Below, in pieces: positions 51,941-61,264 of a stretch of DNA of 64,000 nt (position 1 is the stretch's first letter; each line of letters starts with the position of its first letter). The stretch is taken from positions 1 to 64,000 of the forward strand of contig JAWKKG010000004.1 in NCBI GenBank assembly GCA_041393395.1, in the 5' to 3' direction. The DNA is from JAGQIB01 sp041393395 (GTDB lineage Bacteria > ARS69). The notes below the pieces were generated by a model. It was not told the origin of the DNA. It searched no databases and saw nothing but the letters and a program-made list of their open reading frames with translations. Both the position numbers and the translations under genes were made by a program.

Positions 51941-53290
51941 ATGCGCATTCTCGTCATCGGCGCGGGGGAGGTCGGGCGGTACATCGCCGAGCGACTCGTG
52001 CGCGAGGGACACGACCTCGTGGTCTTGGACAAGGAGCCCGGCGCGATCGCGCGCATCAACGAGCTCGACGTCTACGGCGTGGTCGGCGACGGAACGGATC
52101 CCGCGACCCTCCGCGACAACGGCATCGACCACACGGACCTCGTTCTCGCGGTCTCCCAGATCGATTCCGTGAACCTCACGGCCTGTGCCTACGCGGCGCG
52201 TCTCGGCGCGACCCGCTCCGTGGCCCGCCTCTCCGAGTCGGCGCGCACTCCCGAGGACGCCCGTCTCGCGCGCGAGGCCTTCGGCGTGGACTGGGTCATC
52301 AATCCGGACGAGGAGGCGGCTCGCGAGATCGTCGGTCTGCTCGAGGGGCGCCAGGTCACGGACTCCATGGAGTTCGACGACGGTCACGTCCGCGTGATCG
52401 GCGTCCGGGTGGACGAGTCCTCGAAGCTCGCGAACCGGAGCCTCCTGGAACTCGGACAGGACCACCGCGAAACGCTGGCTCTCGTCGTGGCGATCGTTCG
52501 CCAGGACGCCACGATCATCCCGCGCGGCGACCACCGCATCCTGCCCGGCGATCGCGTGTACATGATCGGGGCGCGGGATCAGCTCGGGCAGTTCGTGAAC
52601 GCCGCGGACACGGTCGAGCGTCCTCGCGGACCGCGGAAGATCCTGGTGGTCGGTGGCGGGCAGGTCGGGGAACGGGTCGCGGCGCGACTCGAGGCCGCGG
52701 AGTTCTCGGTGAGCCTCCTCGAGGCGGACCGCGAGCGATCGGAACAGCTCGCGGTCACGCTGGCCCGCACGACGGTCCTCCACGGCGACGGTCGCAGTCT
52801 CGTGGCCCTCAAGGAGAGCGGGGTCGAGGACGTCGACGGGTTCGTGTCCGTCAGCGGCGACGAGGAGACGAACGTGATGTCCGCGCTCCTCGCGCGCCAT
52901 CTCGGCGCACCGAAGGTGATCGCCCTCGTGAAGCGCACGGAGTACATCCCCGTGCTCCGCGAGATCGGACTGGACGCCGCCGTCAACCCGCGACTCACGG
53001 CCGCGGGCGCGATTCTGCGGTTCGTACGGCGCGGCCACATTCTCCAGGTCTCGACCTTTCGTGACATCGACGCGGAGGTCCTCGAGCTGGTCGCCAGCGA
53101 GCGATCGCGCGCCGTGGGACGTCCGCTGCGGGACGTGGACTTCCCGCGGGACGCGATCCTGGGCGGGTTCTCCCGCGACGGGGGCTTCGGCATCCCGCGC
53201 GGCGACACGGTGCTCCAGGCGCACGACCGGGTGATCGTCTTCGCGTTGCCGTCGGCGATTCCCAAGGTCGAGAAGCTGTTCGCGGGATGA
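51941..53290 (+). CDS. trkA: Trk potassium uptake regulatory protein TrkA
   Basis: 449 residues with the duplicated RCK architecture: NAD-binding domain RILVIGAGEVGRYIAERLVREGHDLVVLD, TrkA_C, then a second KILVVGGGQVGERVAARLEAAEFSVSLLE and TrkA_C. It sits on the cytoplasmic face and gates the TrkH channel in response to nucleotides. The ATG at 51941 follows GGGGGCAGGCGG. Its stop overlaps the trkH start. Confidence 0.94.
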   Translation: MRILVIGAGEVGRYIAERLVREGHDLVVLDKEPGAIARINELDVYGVVGDGTDPATLRDNGIDHTDLVLAVSQIDSVNLTACAYAARLGATRSVARLSESARTPEDARLAREAFGVDWVINPDEEAAREIVGLLEGRQVTDSMEFDDGHVRVIGVRVDESSKLANRSLLELGQDHRETLALVVAIVRQDATIIPRGDHRILPGDRVYMIGARDQLGQFVNAADTVERPRGPRKILVVGGGQVGERVAARLEAAEFSVSLLEADRERSEQLAVTLARTTVLHGDGRSLVALKESGVEDVDGFVSVSGDEETNVMSALLARHLGAPKVIALVKRTEYIPVLREIGLDAAVNPRLTAAGAILRFVRRGHILQVSTFRDIDAEVLELVASERSRAVGRPLRDVDFPRDAILGGFSRDGGFGIPRGDTVLQAHDRVIVFALPSAIPKVEKLFAG

Positions 53291-54729
53291 ACTACCGCGC
53301 GGTTCTCAACGCGGTCTCCGCGCTGATCGTCTTCGTGGGCATCGCCATGCTGGTCCCCTTCGGCGTGGCGCTCGGCTACCGCGAGGGCGACGCCGTGGCG
53401 CTCGGCGTCTCCGCGGTGCTCACCGCCGGGTTCGGTCTGCTCGTGTTCTTCCTCACGCGGCACCCGCGGGAGCTGCGGGTCAAGGACGGCTTCGGTGTCG
53501 TGTGTCTCGGCTGGACGGCGATGGCCGTGTTCGGAGCGTTGCCGTTCCTGCTCTCCGGATCGGTGGTGCACTTCACGGATGCGGTGTTCGAGACGATGTC
53601 CGGGTTCACCACCACGGGCGCCACGATTCTCGTCGACATCGAGGCGGTCCCCCGCGGGGTCCTGTTCTGGCGGAGCTTCATCCAGTGGATCGGGGGCATG
53701 GGCATCATCGTGCTCTCGCTCGCGATCCTCCCGATGCTCGGCGTGGGTGGCATGCAGCTCTACCGCGCGGAAGCGCCGGGGCCGTCGCCGGACAAGCTGA
53801 CGCCGCGGATCCGTCAGACCGCGGCGTATCTGTGGGTCGTGTACGCGGTGATCTCCCTCGCGGAGGCGGTGGCGCTCCGTTTCGCGGGGATGGACTGGTT
53901 CGACTCGGTCTGCCACACGTTCACGACCATGGCCACCGGCGGATTCTCGCCCCGGAACGCGAGCGTGGCGGCGTACGACTCGGCGGCCGTGCACTGGATC
54001 ATGACGTTCTTCATGGTGCTCGCGGGCTCGAACTTCGCGCTGCACTATCGCGCGTGGCGGTCCCCCCGTGCCTACTTCTCCGATCTGGAATGGCGGACGT
54101 ACGCGGTGATCCTGCTCGTCGCGACCGCGATCGTGGGGGGCGTGCTCGTGCTCCGCCATGGGTACGAGATCGAGTGGGCGATCCGGTCGGCGGCGTTTCA
54201 GGTCGCGTCCATCATGACGACGACGGGGTATGCCACCGACGACTACGAGCTGTGGGCCCCCGGACTGCGCTACCTGATCCTCGTCCTCATGTTCATCGGC
54301 GGCTGCGCGGGCTCCACTGCGGGCTCCGTGAAGGTCGTGCGTCACGTCATCCTGGCGAAGGCGGGCATCCACGAGATCGAGGTCGCCGTGAACCCGCGCC
54401 TCGTTCGCGGCGTGCAGCTCGGACGCGGGCGACGGGTGGACACGGAGATCGTCCGCAATGTCATGGGCTTCGCCGTGCTCTATGTCGGGATCCTCGGCGT
54501 CTCCACCGGAATGCTGTCCGGGCTCGGTTTCGATCTGGAGACGGCGCTGTCGGCGGCCACGACGTGCCTGGCGAACGTCGGCCCGGGACTCGCGAACGTG
54601 GGACCGACCGACAACTTCGCCTGGATGGGAGCGTCGGCGAAGTGGCTGCTCACCGGGCTCATGCTCGTCGGCCGACTCGAGATCTACACCGTTCTCGCGC
54701 TTCTCCTGCCGTCGACGTGGAAGCGATGA
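53287..54729 (+). CDS. trkH: Trk potassium uptake membrane subunit TrkH
   Basis: 480 residues with about ten membrane helices and the pore-loop repeats of the Trk/Ktr family: TMSGFTTTGATIL, TMATGGFSPRN, IMTTTGYATDD, and the last CLANVGPGLANVGP. K+-selective uptake with TrkA. It overlaps trkA by ATGA and the CNNM gene by ATGA, forming a potassium/divalent-metal operon. Confidence 0.94.
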   Translation: MNYRAVLNAVSALIVFVGIAMLVPFGVALGYREGDAVALGVSAVLTAGFGLLVFFLTRHPRELRVKDGFGVVCLGWTAMAVFGALPFLLSGSVVHFTDAVFETMSGFTTTGATILVDIEAVPRGVLFWRSFIQWIGGMGIIVLSLAILPMLGVGGMQLYRAEAPGPSPDKLTPRIRQTAAYLWVVYAVISLAEAVALRFAGMDWFDSVCHTFTTMATGGFSPRNASVAAYDSAAVHWIMTFFMVLAGSNFALHYRAWRSPRAYFSDLEWRTYAVILLVATAIVGGVLVLRHGYEIEWAIRSAAFQVASIMTTTGYATDDYELWAPGLRYLILVLMFIGGCAGSTAGSVKVVRHVILAKAGIHEIEVAVNPRLVRGVQLGRGRRVDTEIVRNVMGFAVLYVGILGVSTGMLSGLGFDLETALSAATTCLANVGPGLANVGPTDNFAWMGASAKWLLTGLMLVGRLEIYTVLALLLPSTWKR

Positions 54730-55979
54730 GTCTCCCGATCCTCGCTCTCGTGCTGCTCGTGTTGCTCGTTCTCTCCGGGTTGTTCTCCGGGGCGGAGACG
54801 GCTCTGTTCTCGATTCCGGCGCTGCGCCTGCGGGAGATGGCGGGCAGCGAGCGCGGAGTCGAGCGTGCGGTCGCCTCCGCGATGGCGCGACCGCGTCGCG
54901 TGCTGGTCACGATCCTCATCGGGAACCTGATCGTGAACATCCTCGCGTCCGCGCTCGCGTCCGCCGCGGTCATCCGCCTCACGGGGAGTGCCGGCTGGGG
55001 CGTGCTGGCCACGACCGTCGCGATGACGTTCCTCGTGGTCGTGGTCGGGGAGATCGCTCCCAAGACCGTGGCCTACAGGTTCGCGGAACCGATCGCGTTC
55101 GCCGTGGCCCGGCCGCTGCTCGTGCTGGCCGTGGTGTTCGCGCCGCTCCGCGGGCCACTGGTGTACCTCACGAACAAGCTGCTCGGCGAGGAGCGCTCCG
55201 ACGATCGCGTGGCCCCGGAGGAGCTCGTGGCCATGGTGAAGCTCGCGCACGAGCACGGTGAGGTCGGCGCCCACGAGCGCGATCTCATCGAGGGCGTGTT
55301 CGAGCTCGGGAGCTCGCCGGTGGAAGACGTCATGACACCGCGTCCCGAGATCGTCTGGCTGCGCGCGGACCTCCCCGTGCGCGAGGCGCGGGCGGAGGCG
55401 CGTCGTTCCGGCTTCTCCAAGCTTCCCGTATCCCAGGGGGGGCCGGAGGAGACCCGGGGCATCGTGACCGCGCTCGACCTGCTGCTCGCGCCGGACGACA
55501 AGACCGTGGGCGAGCTCGTGCGACCCGTCGACTGGGTGCCCGAGGTGAAGCCCGCCCTCGCGCTGCTCCAGGAGTTCCGGCGCACGGGCCGCCGGGTCGC
55601 TTTCGTGGCCGACGAGCATGGCGACCTCTCCGGTCTCGTGACGCTGACGGACCTGCTGGAGGAGATCTCCGGCGAGATGATCGAGGGCGGCGACCTGCAC
55701 AAGGTGCTCTACCGGCGACTCGGCCCGCGGCGGATCGTGATCCCGGGACGCATGGAGATCCGCTTCTTCAACGAGGAGTTCGGGACCGATCTCGATTCGG
55801 AAGAGGTCGAGACCATGGCGGGCCTCGTGCTCGAGCTCACGGGCCGGATTCCGCAGAGCGGCGAGGCGTTCGAGGTGGACGGCGTGCGGCTCGTCGTCGC
55901 GAAGGTCGAGCCCGCGCGGATCGTCACGCTCGACGTGACGCTGCCGGATCCCGCCGCTCCCACGGGGGAGACGAAGTGA
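54726..55979 (+). CDS. CNNM/CorC-type membrane protein (DUF21, CBS pair, CorC_HlyC)
   Basis: 417 residues. DUF21 membrane domain (GLFSGAETALFSIPALRL, VVVVGEIAPKTVAYRFAEPIAF), a CBS pair around 200-330 (EDVMTPRPEIVWLRADLPVREA, GLVTLTDLLEEI), and a C-terminal CorC_HlyC domain (EIRFFNEEFGTDLDSEEVETMAGLVLELTGRIPQSGEAF). CNNM-family proteins move or regulate Mg2+/Co2+. It overlaps trkH and the next gene by 4 bases each. Confidence 0.92.
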   Translation: MSLPILALVLLVLLVLSGLFSGAETALFSIPALRLREMAGSERGVERAVASAMARPRRVLVTILIGNLIVNILASALASAAVIRLTGSAGWGVLATTVAMTFLVVVVGEIAPKTVAYRFAEPIAFAVARPLLVLAVVFAPLRGPLVYLTNKLLGEERSDDRVAPEELVAMVKLAHEHGEVGAHERDLIEGVFELGSSPVEDVMTPRPEIVWLRADLPVREARAEARRSGFSKLPVSQGGPEETRGIVTALDLLLAPDDKTVGELVRPVDWVPEVKPALALLQEFRRTGRRVAFVADEHGDLSGLVTLTDLLEEISGEMIEGGDLHKVLYRRLGPRRIVIPGRMEIRFFNEEFGTDLDSEEVETMAGLVLELTGRIPQSGEAFEVDGVRLVVAKVEPARIVTLDVTLPDPAAPTGETK

Positions 55980-57064
55980 ACGGCGGGTGGCTGACCGGCC
56001 CCGCCGGCGACGTGATGGTGATGCTGGGCCTGCTGCTCGGCAGCGCGTTCTTCTCCGGAGCGGAGACGGCCGCCGTGTCCGCGAACCGCGCGCGTCTCGA
56101 GGCGCTCGCCGATCAGGGACGGGTCGACGCGCGCCGCGCGCTGACCCTGATCGGACGGATGTCGCGCACCCTCGCGACCGTCCTCGTGGGAACGAACCTC
56201 TGCAACGTGGGGCTCACTTCGTTCGTGACGGCTCTCGCCGTGAACGTCTCGCCGGAGAACGGTCCCGCGCTCGCGACGATCGCGCTCACGCCGATCGTTC
56301 TGCTGTTCGGCGAGGTGCTGCCGAAGGCCTTCTTCCGCTCGCGCCCCACGCGACTCCTGCGCGGCTCGGCCGCGACGCTCGGAGTGGCCGACGCCGTGCT
56401 CACGCCTCTCGTATGGCTCGCGCACGGGACGACCCATGTCCTGTTGCGGCTCGCGCGCATTCCGGCCGAGCAGGCGCGACCGGCGTTCCGCCGCGACGAT
56501 CTGGAGATGGCGTTCCTGTTCGGCGAACGTTCCGCCCGGGCGGAGTCGTTCGAGGCGCGCGAGGAGTCCGAGACGATCCGGATGGCGGGCCGGGCGCTCG
56601 TTCTCGCGGAGCGGACGGTGCGCGAGGTCATGGCCCCCGTGCCGCGGGACCGGATGTTGCCGGAGGATTCCACGGTCGGCATCGCCCGCGACCGGTTCCG
56701 CGCCGTGCACGGGCGGTTCCTGGTGGGCGTGGACCGGAACTTCGGGATCGTGGGATTCGTCGCCACGAAGGCGCTCCTCGATCTGCCGGAGACCGATCCG
56801 ACTCCGTGGCAATCGGCCTGGACGCTGGACCCGGACGCCCCGCTCGACAGCGTGATCCAGGGGTTCCGCCGGAACCAGCAGTCGATCGCGACTGTCCGCG
56901 ACCGGGACGGCCACACGCTCGGCATCGTCACCGCCGAGGACGTGTTCGAGGAGGTGGTCGGCGAGCTCACGGCGGTGGCCGCGGCGTCGACCGGAGGCCC
57001 CGCGGACCCGCCCGCGCCCGGCCGGGGAGACCGGCGGCCGAAGCGGCCGAGACCCCGGAATTGA
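55976..57064 (+). CDS. Second CNNM-like protein (DUF21 plus CBS, no CorC_HlyC domain)
   Basis: 362 residues, paralogue of the preceding product. DUF21 is clear (SAFFSGAETAAVSANRARLE, LFGEVLPKAFFRSRP). The CBS part is divergent and short (REVMAPVPRDRMLPEDSTVGIARDRF, IVTAEDVFEEVVGELTAV), and the C-terminus is a disordered Pro/Arg tail where CorC_HlyC would be. GTG 55976 overlaps the upstream stop. The pair may form a hetero-oligomer; this is inference. Confidence 0.87.
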   Translation: MNGGWLTGPAGDVMVMLGLLLGSAFFSGAETAAVSANRARLEALADQGRVDARRALTLIGRMSRTLATVLVGTNLCNVGLTSFVTALAVNVSPENGPALATIALTPIVLLFGEVLPKAFFRSRPTRLLRGSAATLGVADAVLTPLVWLAHGTTHVLLRLARIPAEQARPAFRRDDLEMAFLFGERSARAESFEAREESETIRMAGRALVLAERTVREVMAPVPRDRMLPEDSTVGIARDRFRAVHGRFLVGVDRNFGIVGFVATKALLDLPETDPTPWQSAWTLDPDAPLDSVIQGFRRNQQSIATVRDRDGHTLGIVTAEDVFEEVVGELTAVAAASTGGPADPPAPGRGDRRPKRPRPRN

Positions 57065-57240
57065 CAAGCTCCGGCGCCGATGGCACCGTCAGCCGGGGCG
57101 TGCGCCCACCCGTCCCACGGTGACTTCGACGGGGCTCGCGGTGACCGCTCCCGGGCTTCGTCCGCGGCCGGCGTCGGCCGCTTCGTCCGTGTTCCGAGCC
57201 ACCGTGGTCGCCCCCGGCCCGAACCGGGCGAGGAGAGTGC

Positions 57241-57930
57241 ATGAAGTCCAAGGTCTCGTCCGGCGAGGAGTGCGTCGCCCGGATCCCCGACGGTGCCCGC
57301 ATCATGATGGGCGGCTTCGGGATGTGCGGCATTCCGGAGAATCTGATCCGGTTGCTCGTGGCGCACGGCGCGAAGGACCTCACCTTGATCAGCAACAACG
57401 CCGGGGTCGCGGACTTCGGCATCGGGTTGCTGCTGAACAACGGCCAGGTCAAGAAGATGATCTCGACGTACGTGGGGGAGAATCCCGTGCTGGAGCGCGC
57501 GATGATCGAGGGCAGGATCGACGTCGAGCTCGTGCCCCAGGGAACGTTCGCGGAGCGCATCCGTGCCGCCGGGGCCGGCATCGCCGGCTTCTACACGCCG
57601 ACCGGCGTCGGGACGGTGGTGGCGGAAGGGAAGGAAAAGCGCGTCTTCGGCGGGCGCGAATACGTGCTCGAGTCGCCGATCCACGCGGACTTCGCGTTCG
57701 TGAAGAGCTGGAAGGGTGACACGCACGGGAATCTCGTGTTCCGGCGCACCGCGCGGAATTTCAATCCGGTGATGGCGATGGCCGCGAGCGAGACGTTCGC
57801 GGAGGTGGAAGAGCTCGTCGAACCGGGCAGCCTCGACCCCGATCTCGTGCACGTCCCCGGCGTGTTCGTGCAGAAGGTTTTCCAGGGCGAAATCTATGAA
57901 AAGCGGATCGAAAAAAGAGTCCATCGCTAG
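57241..57930 (+). CDS. scoA: 3-oxoacid CoA-transferase subunit A
   Basis: 229 residues, full-length CoA transferase alpha subunit: GGFGMCGIPENLIRLLVAHGAKDLTLISNNAG, GTFAERIRAAGAGIAGFYTPTGVGT, NPVMAMAASETFAEVEELVEPGSLDP. It should move CoA between succinyl-CoA and acetoacetate or a similar acid. It overlaps the beta subunit gene by 35 bases, an unusually long overlap that supports coupled synthesis. GAGGAGAG precedes the ATG. Confidence 0.93.
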   Translation: MKSKVSSGEECVARIPDGARIMMGGFGMCGIPENLIRLLVAHGAKDLTLISNNAGVADFGIGLLLNNGQVKKMISTYVGENPVLERAMIEGRIDVELVPQGTFAERIRAAGAGIAGFYTPTGVGTVVAEGKEKRVFGGREYVLESPIHADFAFVKSWKGDTHGNLVFRRTARNFNPVMAMAASETFAEVEELVEPGSLDPDLVHVPGVFVQKVFQGEIYEKRIEKRVHR

Positions 57931-58555
57931 GCGCGTGGCGCGGGAGTTCCGCGACGGCGACTACGTCAATCTCGGCATCGGCATCCCCACGCTGTGCGCG
58001 AACTTCGTTCCCGAGGGCGTCCACATCACGTTGCACTCCGAGAACGGGATGATGGGAATGGGGCCGTACCCGCTGGAAGGGGACGAGGATCCCGATCTCA
58101 TCAATGCGGGCAAGGAGACGATCACCGAGATTCCCGGGTGCTCGTATTTCGGCTCGGATCTCTCGTTCGCGATCGTGCGGGGAGGGCACCTGGACCTCAC
58201 CGTCCTCGGCGCCATGGAGGTCGACGAGAACGGCGACCTCGCGAACTGGATGATCCCGGGCGCCGTGGTCAAGGGCATGGGCGGGGCCATGGATCTCGTG
58301 GCCGGCTCCAAGCGGGTGATCGTGGCCATGACCCACACCGCCCGCGACGGCTCCCCGAAGATCCTCGAGAAGTGTACCTTGCCGCTGACCGGCGTCGGGT
58401 GCGTCCACCGGATCGTCACGGATCTGGCCGTCATCGACGTCGAGCCTTCGGGGCTCAGGCTCCTGGAAGTGCATCCCGATCATCGCGTCGACGACATCGT
58501 CGCGGCGACCGGAGCGAAGCTCGCGGTCGACAACGTCCGTCCCATGGAGTTCTGA
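57896..58555 (+). CDS. scoB: 3-oxoacid CoA-transferase subunit B
   Basis: 219 residues. The catalytic glutamate is Glu49 in LHSENGMMGMGP. Other landmarks are DGDYVNLGIGIPTLCANF, GCSYFGSDLSFAIVRGGHLDLTVLGAMEVD and GAMDLVAGSKRVIVAM. Partner of ScoA, forming the alpha-beta enzyme. The ATG at 57896 lies inside scoA. Its TGA shares a base with the acyl-CoA dehydrogenase ATG (TGATG). Confidence 0.94.
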   Translation: MKSGSKKESIARRVAREFRDGDYVNLGIGIPTLCANFVPEGVHITLHSENGMMGMGPYPLEGDEDPDLINAGKETITEIPGCSYFGSDLSFAIVRGGHLDLTVLGAMEVDENGDLANWMIPGAVVKGMGGAMDLVAGSKRVIVAMTHTARDGSPKILEKCTLPLTGVGCVHRIVTDLAVIDVEPSGLRLLEVHPDHRVDDIVAATGAKLAVDNVRPMEF

Positions 58556-59715
58556 TGTTCTTTCTGACCGACGAGCACAACATGATGCGGCGAGTCGTGC
58601 GCGACTTCGCCGAGAAGGAGATCGCGCCGAAGGCGGCGGAGATCGACCGCACCTGTGAGTTCCCCGTCGATACGTTCCGCAAGCTCGGAGCCCAGGGCCT
58701 GCTCGGCGTGCCGTACCCGGAAGAGTGGGGCGGTGCGGGCCTCGACTACCTGTCGTACGCGATCGCGGTCGAGGAGGTGGCCCGGGTCTGCGGATCCACG
58801 GCCCTCTCGATGGCCGCCCACAATACGCTCGGCTGCGGCCCGCTCCACCACTTCGGCACGAAAGAGCAAAAGGAGAAGTTCCTTCGCCGGCTGACCACGG
58901 GCGAGATCCTGGGCGCGTACGGCCTGACCGAGCCGAACTCGGGCTCGGACGCGGGCGGCATGCAGACGCGCGCCGTGCGCGACGGATCGCAGTGGGTGCT
59001 GAACGGCCAGAAGGCGTGGATGACGAACGGCGGCTACGCCGGCATGTACACGGTCACCGCGTCGACGGATCCGGCCAAGAAAACCAAGGGCATCACCGCG
59101 TTCCTGATCGAGAAGGGTCAGGCGGGCGTGGAGATCGGCTCGGAGTACGAGAAGCTCGGCTGCCGCGGCTCGAACACCGTGGAGTTCTATCTCACGGATT
59201 GCCGCGTGGACGACTCCATGGTGCTCGGCGAGGTGAACCGCGGCTTCCAGCAGTTCATGGAGATCCTGAACATGGGGCGCATCTCGATCGGCGCGATGGC
59301 GCTCGGAATCGCGCAGGGCGCCCTGGAAGCGGCCGCGAAGTACGCCACGGAACGCGAGCAGTTCGGCAAGCAGATCGGCGAGTTCCAGGCGATCGGATTC
59401 ATGCTCGCGGACATGTCCACCGAGATCGATGCCGCCCGCATGCTCGTGTACCGCTCGGCGATCCTGAAGGACCGCGGCGAGGACTACGCGATCGAGGCGT
59501 CGAAGGGCAAGCTCTACGCTTCCGAGGTCGCGCATCGCGTGTGTCACAAGGCGATCCAGATCCACGGGGGATACGGCTACTCGCGCGAGTTCCCCGTGGA
59601 GCGCATGATGCGCGACGCGAAGATCACCGAGATCGGGGAGGGCACCTCCGAGATCCAGCGGATCATCATCAGCCGACACATCCTCGACACGACCCGCCGA
59701 GCGCACGGCGCCTAG
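58555..59715 (+). CDS. Acyl-CoA dehydrogenase
   Basis: 386 residues, complete FAD enzyme: YGLTEPNSGSDAGGMQTRAV (substrate/FAD region), QKAWMTNGGYAGMYTV, the FAD/ETF segment REQFGKQIGEFQAIGFMLADM, IHGGYGYSREFPVERMMRDAKITEIGEGTSEIQR carrying the catalytic glutamate. Length and motifs resemble short-chain/butyryl-CoA dehydrogenases, but chain length is not certain. No electron-transfer flavoprotein genes are nearby. Confidence 0.93.
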   Translation: MFFLTDEHNMMRRVVRDFAEKEIAPKAAEIDRTCEFPVDTFRKLGAQGLLGVPYPEEWGGAGLDYLSYAIAVEEVARVCGSTALSMAAHNTLGCGPLHHFGTKEQKEKFLRRLTTGEILGAYGLTEPNSGSDAGGMQTRAVRDGSQWVLNGQKAWMTNGGYAGMYTVTASTDPAKKTKGITAFLIEKGQAGVEIGSEYEKLGCRGSNTVEFYLTDCRVDDSMVLGEVNRGFQQFMEILNMGRISIGAMALGIAQGALEAAAKYATEREQFGKQIGEFQAIGFMLADMSTEIDAARMLVYRSAILKDRGEDYAIEASKGKLYASEVAHRVCHKAIQIHGGYGYSREFPVERMMRDAKITEIGEGTSEIQRIIISRHILDTTRRAHGA

Positions 59716-59749
59716 CGCGTCGGCGCGCGGCATCGGCAAGGAGCAATCG

Positions 59750-60937
59750 ATGTCCAAGGACCGTTCGCCCGTGATCGTGAGCGCCGCCCGCACCGCGATC
59801 GGCAAGTTCCAGGGAACGCTCGCGCAGGTGCCGGCGCCACGACTCGGTGCCGTCGCGATTCGAGAGGCCGTGAAGCGGGCCGGCATCGGGGCCGACCGCG
59901 TGGAAGACGTGATCATGGGTTGCGTGCTCGCGGCCGGCGTGGGACAGGCGCCCGCGCGCCAGGCCGCGATCCACGGCGGCATTCCCACGTCCGTCGGCGC
60001 GATGACGATCAACAAGGTCTGCGGGTCCGGCCTGAAGTCGGTCGCCCTCGCGGCCCAGGCCGTGCGCGCCGGCGACGCGTCGTGTGTGGTCGCGGGCGGC
60101 ATGGAGAACATGAGCCTCGCGCCGTACCTGGCGCCGGGCGCCCGCACCGGCTACCGCCTCGGCGACGCGACGTTCGTGGACTCCATGGTACACGACGGTC
60201 TGTGGGATTCGTTCAACGACTATCACATGGGTATCACGGGCGAGAACGTCGCGGAGAAGTACGGCATCTCGCGCGAGGAGCAGGATCGCTTCGCGCTGGC
60301 GAGCCACCAGAAGGCCGCGGCCGCGCAGAAGGCCGGCTACTTCGACCGCGAGATCGTCCCCGTCGAGATCCCCCAGCGCAAGGGCGACCCGATCTCGTTC
60401 CGCGTGGACGAGTCCGTTCGCGCGGACACGTCGATGGAAGCGCTCGGCAAGCTGCGCCCCGCGTTCAAGAAGGACGGCACCGTGACCGCCGGCAACGCCC
60501 CCGGCGTGAACGACGCGGCGGCGGCCACGATCGTCATGTCCGAGGCCGCGGCCGAGTCGGCCGGGGCGTCTCCGATCGCGCGCATCGTGGACTACGCGGT
60601 GGGTGGCATGGATCCGGAGTGGGTGATGATGGCTCCCGTCGACGCCGTCCGGAAGCTGCTGAAGAAGACGGGCAAGAAGCTCGACGACTTCGACCTCATC
60701 GAGTTCAACGAGGCGTTCTCCGTCCAGTCGCTCGGCGTGATGCGCGAGCTCGGGGCGGATCCCGCGAAGGTCAACGTGAACGGCGGCGCCGTCGCGCTCG
60801 GCCACCCGATCGGATGCTCCGGGACGCGGATCCTGGTCACGTTGCTGTACGAGATGCAGCGGCGCAAGGCGCGCCTGGGACTCGCGGCGCTGTGTCTCGG
60901 CGGCGGGAACGCGGTCGCCCTGGCCGTGGAGATGTGA
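59750..60937 (+). CDS. Acetyl-CoA C-acyltransferase (thiolase)
   Basis: 395 residues, a complete thiolase. The nucleophilic Cys91 is in INKVCGSGLKS; GGMENMSLAPYL, NEAFSVQSLG and the GHPIGCSG loop are present. The C-terminal CLGGG element carries the second catalytic Cys, with GGGNAV instead of the usual GGGxG(I/V)A. Interconverts acetoacetyl-CoA or 3-ketoacyl-CoA and acetyl-CoA. AAGGAG precedes the ATG. Confidence 0.93.
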   Translation: MSKDRSPVIVSAARTAIGKFQGTLAQVPAPRLGAVAIREAVKRAGIGADRVEDVIMGCVLAAGVGQAPARQAAIHGGIPTSVGAMTINKVCGSGLKSVALAAQAVRAGDASCVVAGGMENMSLAPYLAPGARTGYRLGDATFVDSMVHDGLWDSFNDYHMGITGENVAEKYGISREEQDRFALASHQKAAAAQKAGYFDREIVPVEIPQRKGDPISFRVDESVRADTSMEALGKLRPAFKKDGTVTAGNAPGVNDAAAATIVMSEAAAESAGASPIARIVDYAVGGMDPEWVMMAPVDAVRKLLKKTGKKLDDFDLIEFNEAFSVQSLGVMRELGADPAKVNVNGGAVALGHPIGCSGTRILVTLLYEMQRRKARLGLAALCLGGGNAVALAVEM

Positions 60938-61251
60938 CGCGAACGCGACTGATCGGGGGAGCGCTCGCCCTGACGGCGCTCGAGGCGGTCTGGTGCGGGC
61001 TCGTGCCCGCGCCGGGGGAACGCCTCCGGCTCTGGGTCGACTGCCTGTCGGTGCAGGGAATCGTGATCGCGCTCGTCGGGTCCTTCCTGCTCGTCGATCG
61101 GCCCTTCGTCGCGGCACGTGCCCTCCGGGGCAAGTCCCCGGAGGTCGCGCGCACCCCGGCCCGTCGACGCACGGGCGCTACGTTGATGCTGGGAGGGGCG
61201 GCGCTCTTCGGCGTCGCCGCGCTGATCTGGACGGCCTTCGGCCGGTCCTGA
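60934..61251 (+). CDS. Small membrane protein of unknown function
   Basis: 105 residues with three hydrophobic segments (GALALTALEAVWCGLV, VQGIVIALVGSFLLV, LMLGGAALFGVAALIWTAF). GTG 60934 overlaps the thiolase stop. It sits between two metabolic enzyme genes. No family recognised. Confidence 0.65.
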   Translation: MTRTRLIGGALALTALEAVWCGLVPAPGERLRLWVDCLSVQGIVIALVGSFLLVDRPFVAARALRGKSPEVARTPARRRTGATLMLGGAALFGVAALIWTAFGRS

Positions 61252-61264
61252 AAGGAGACCAAGG

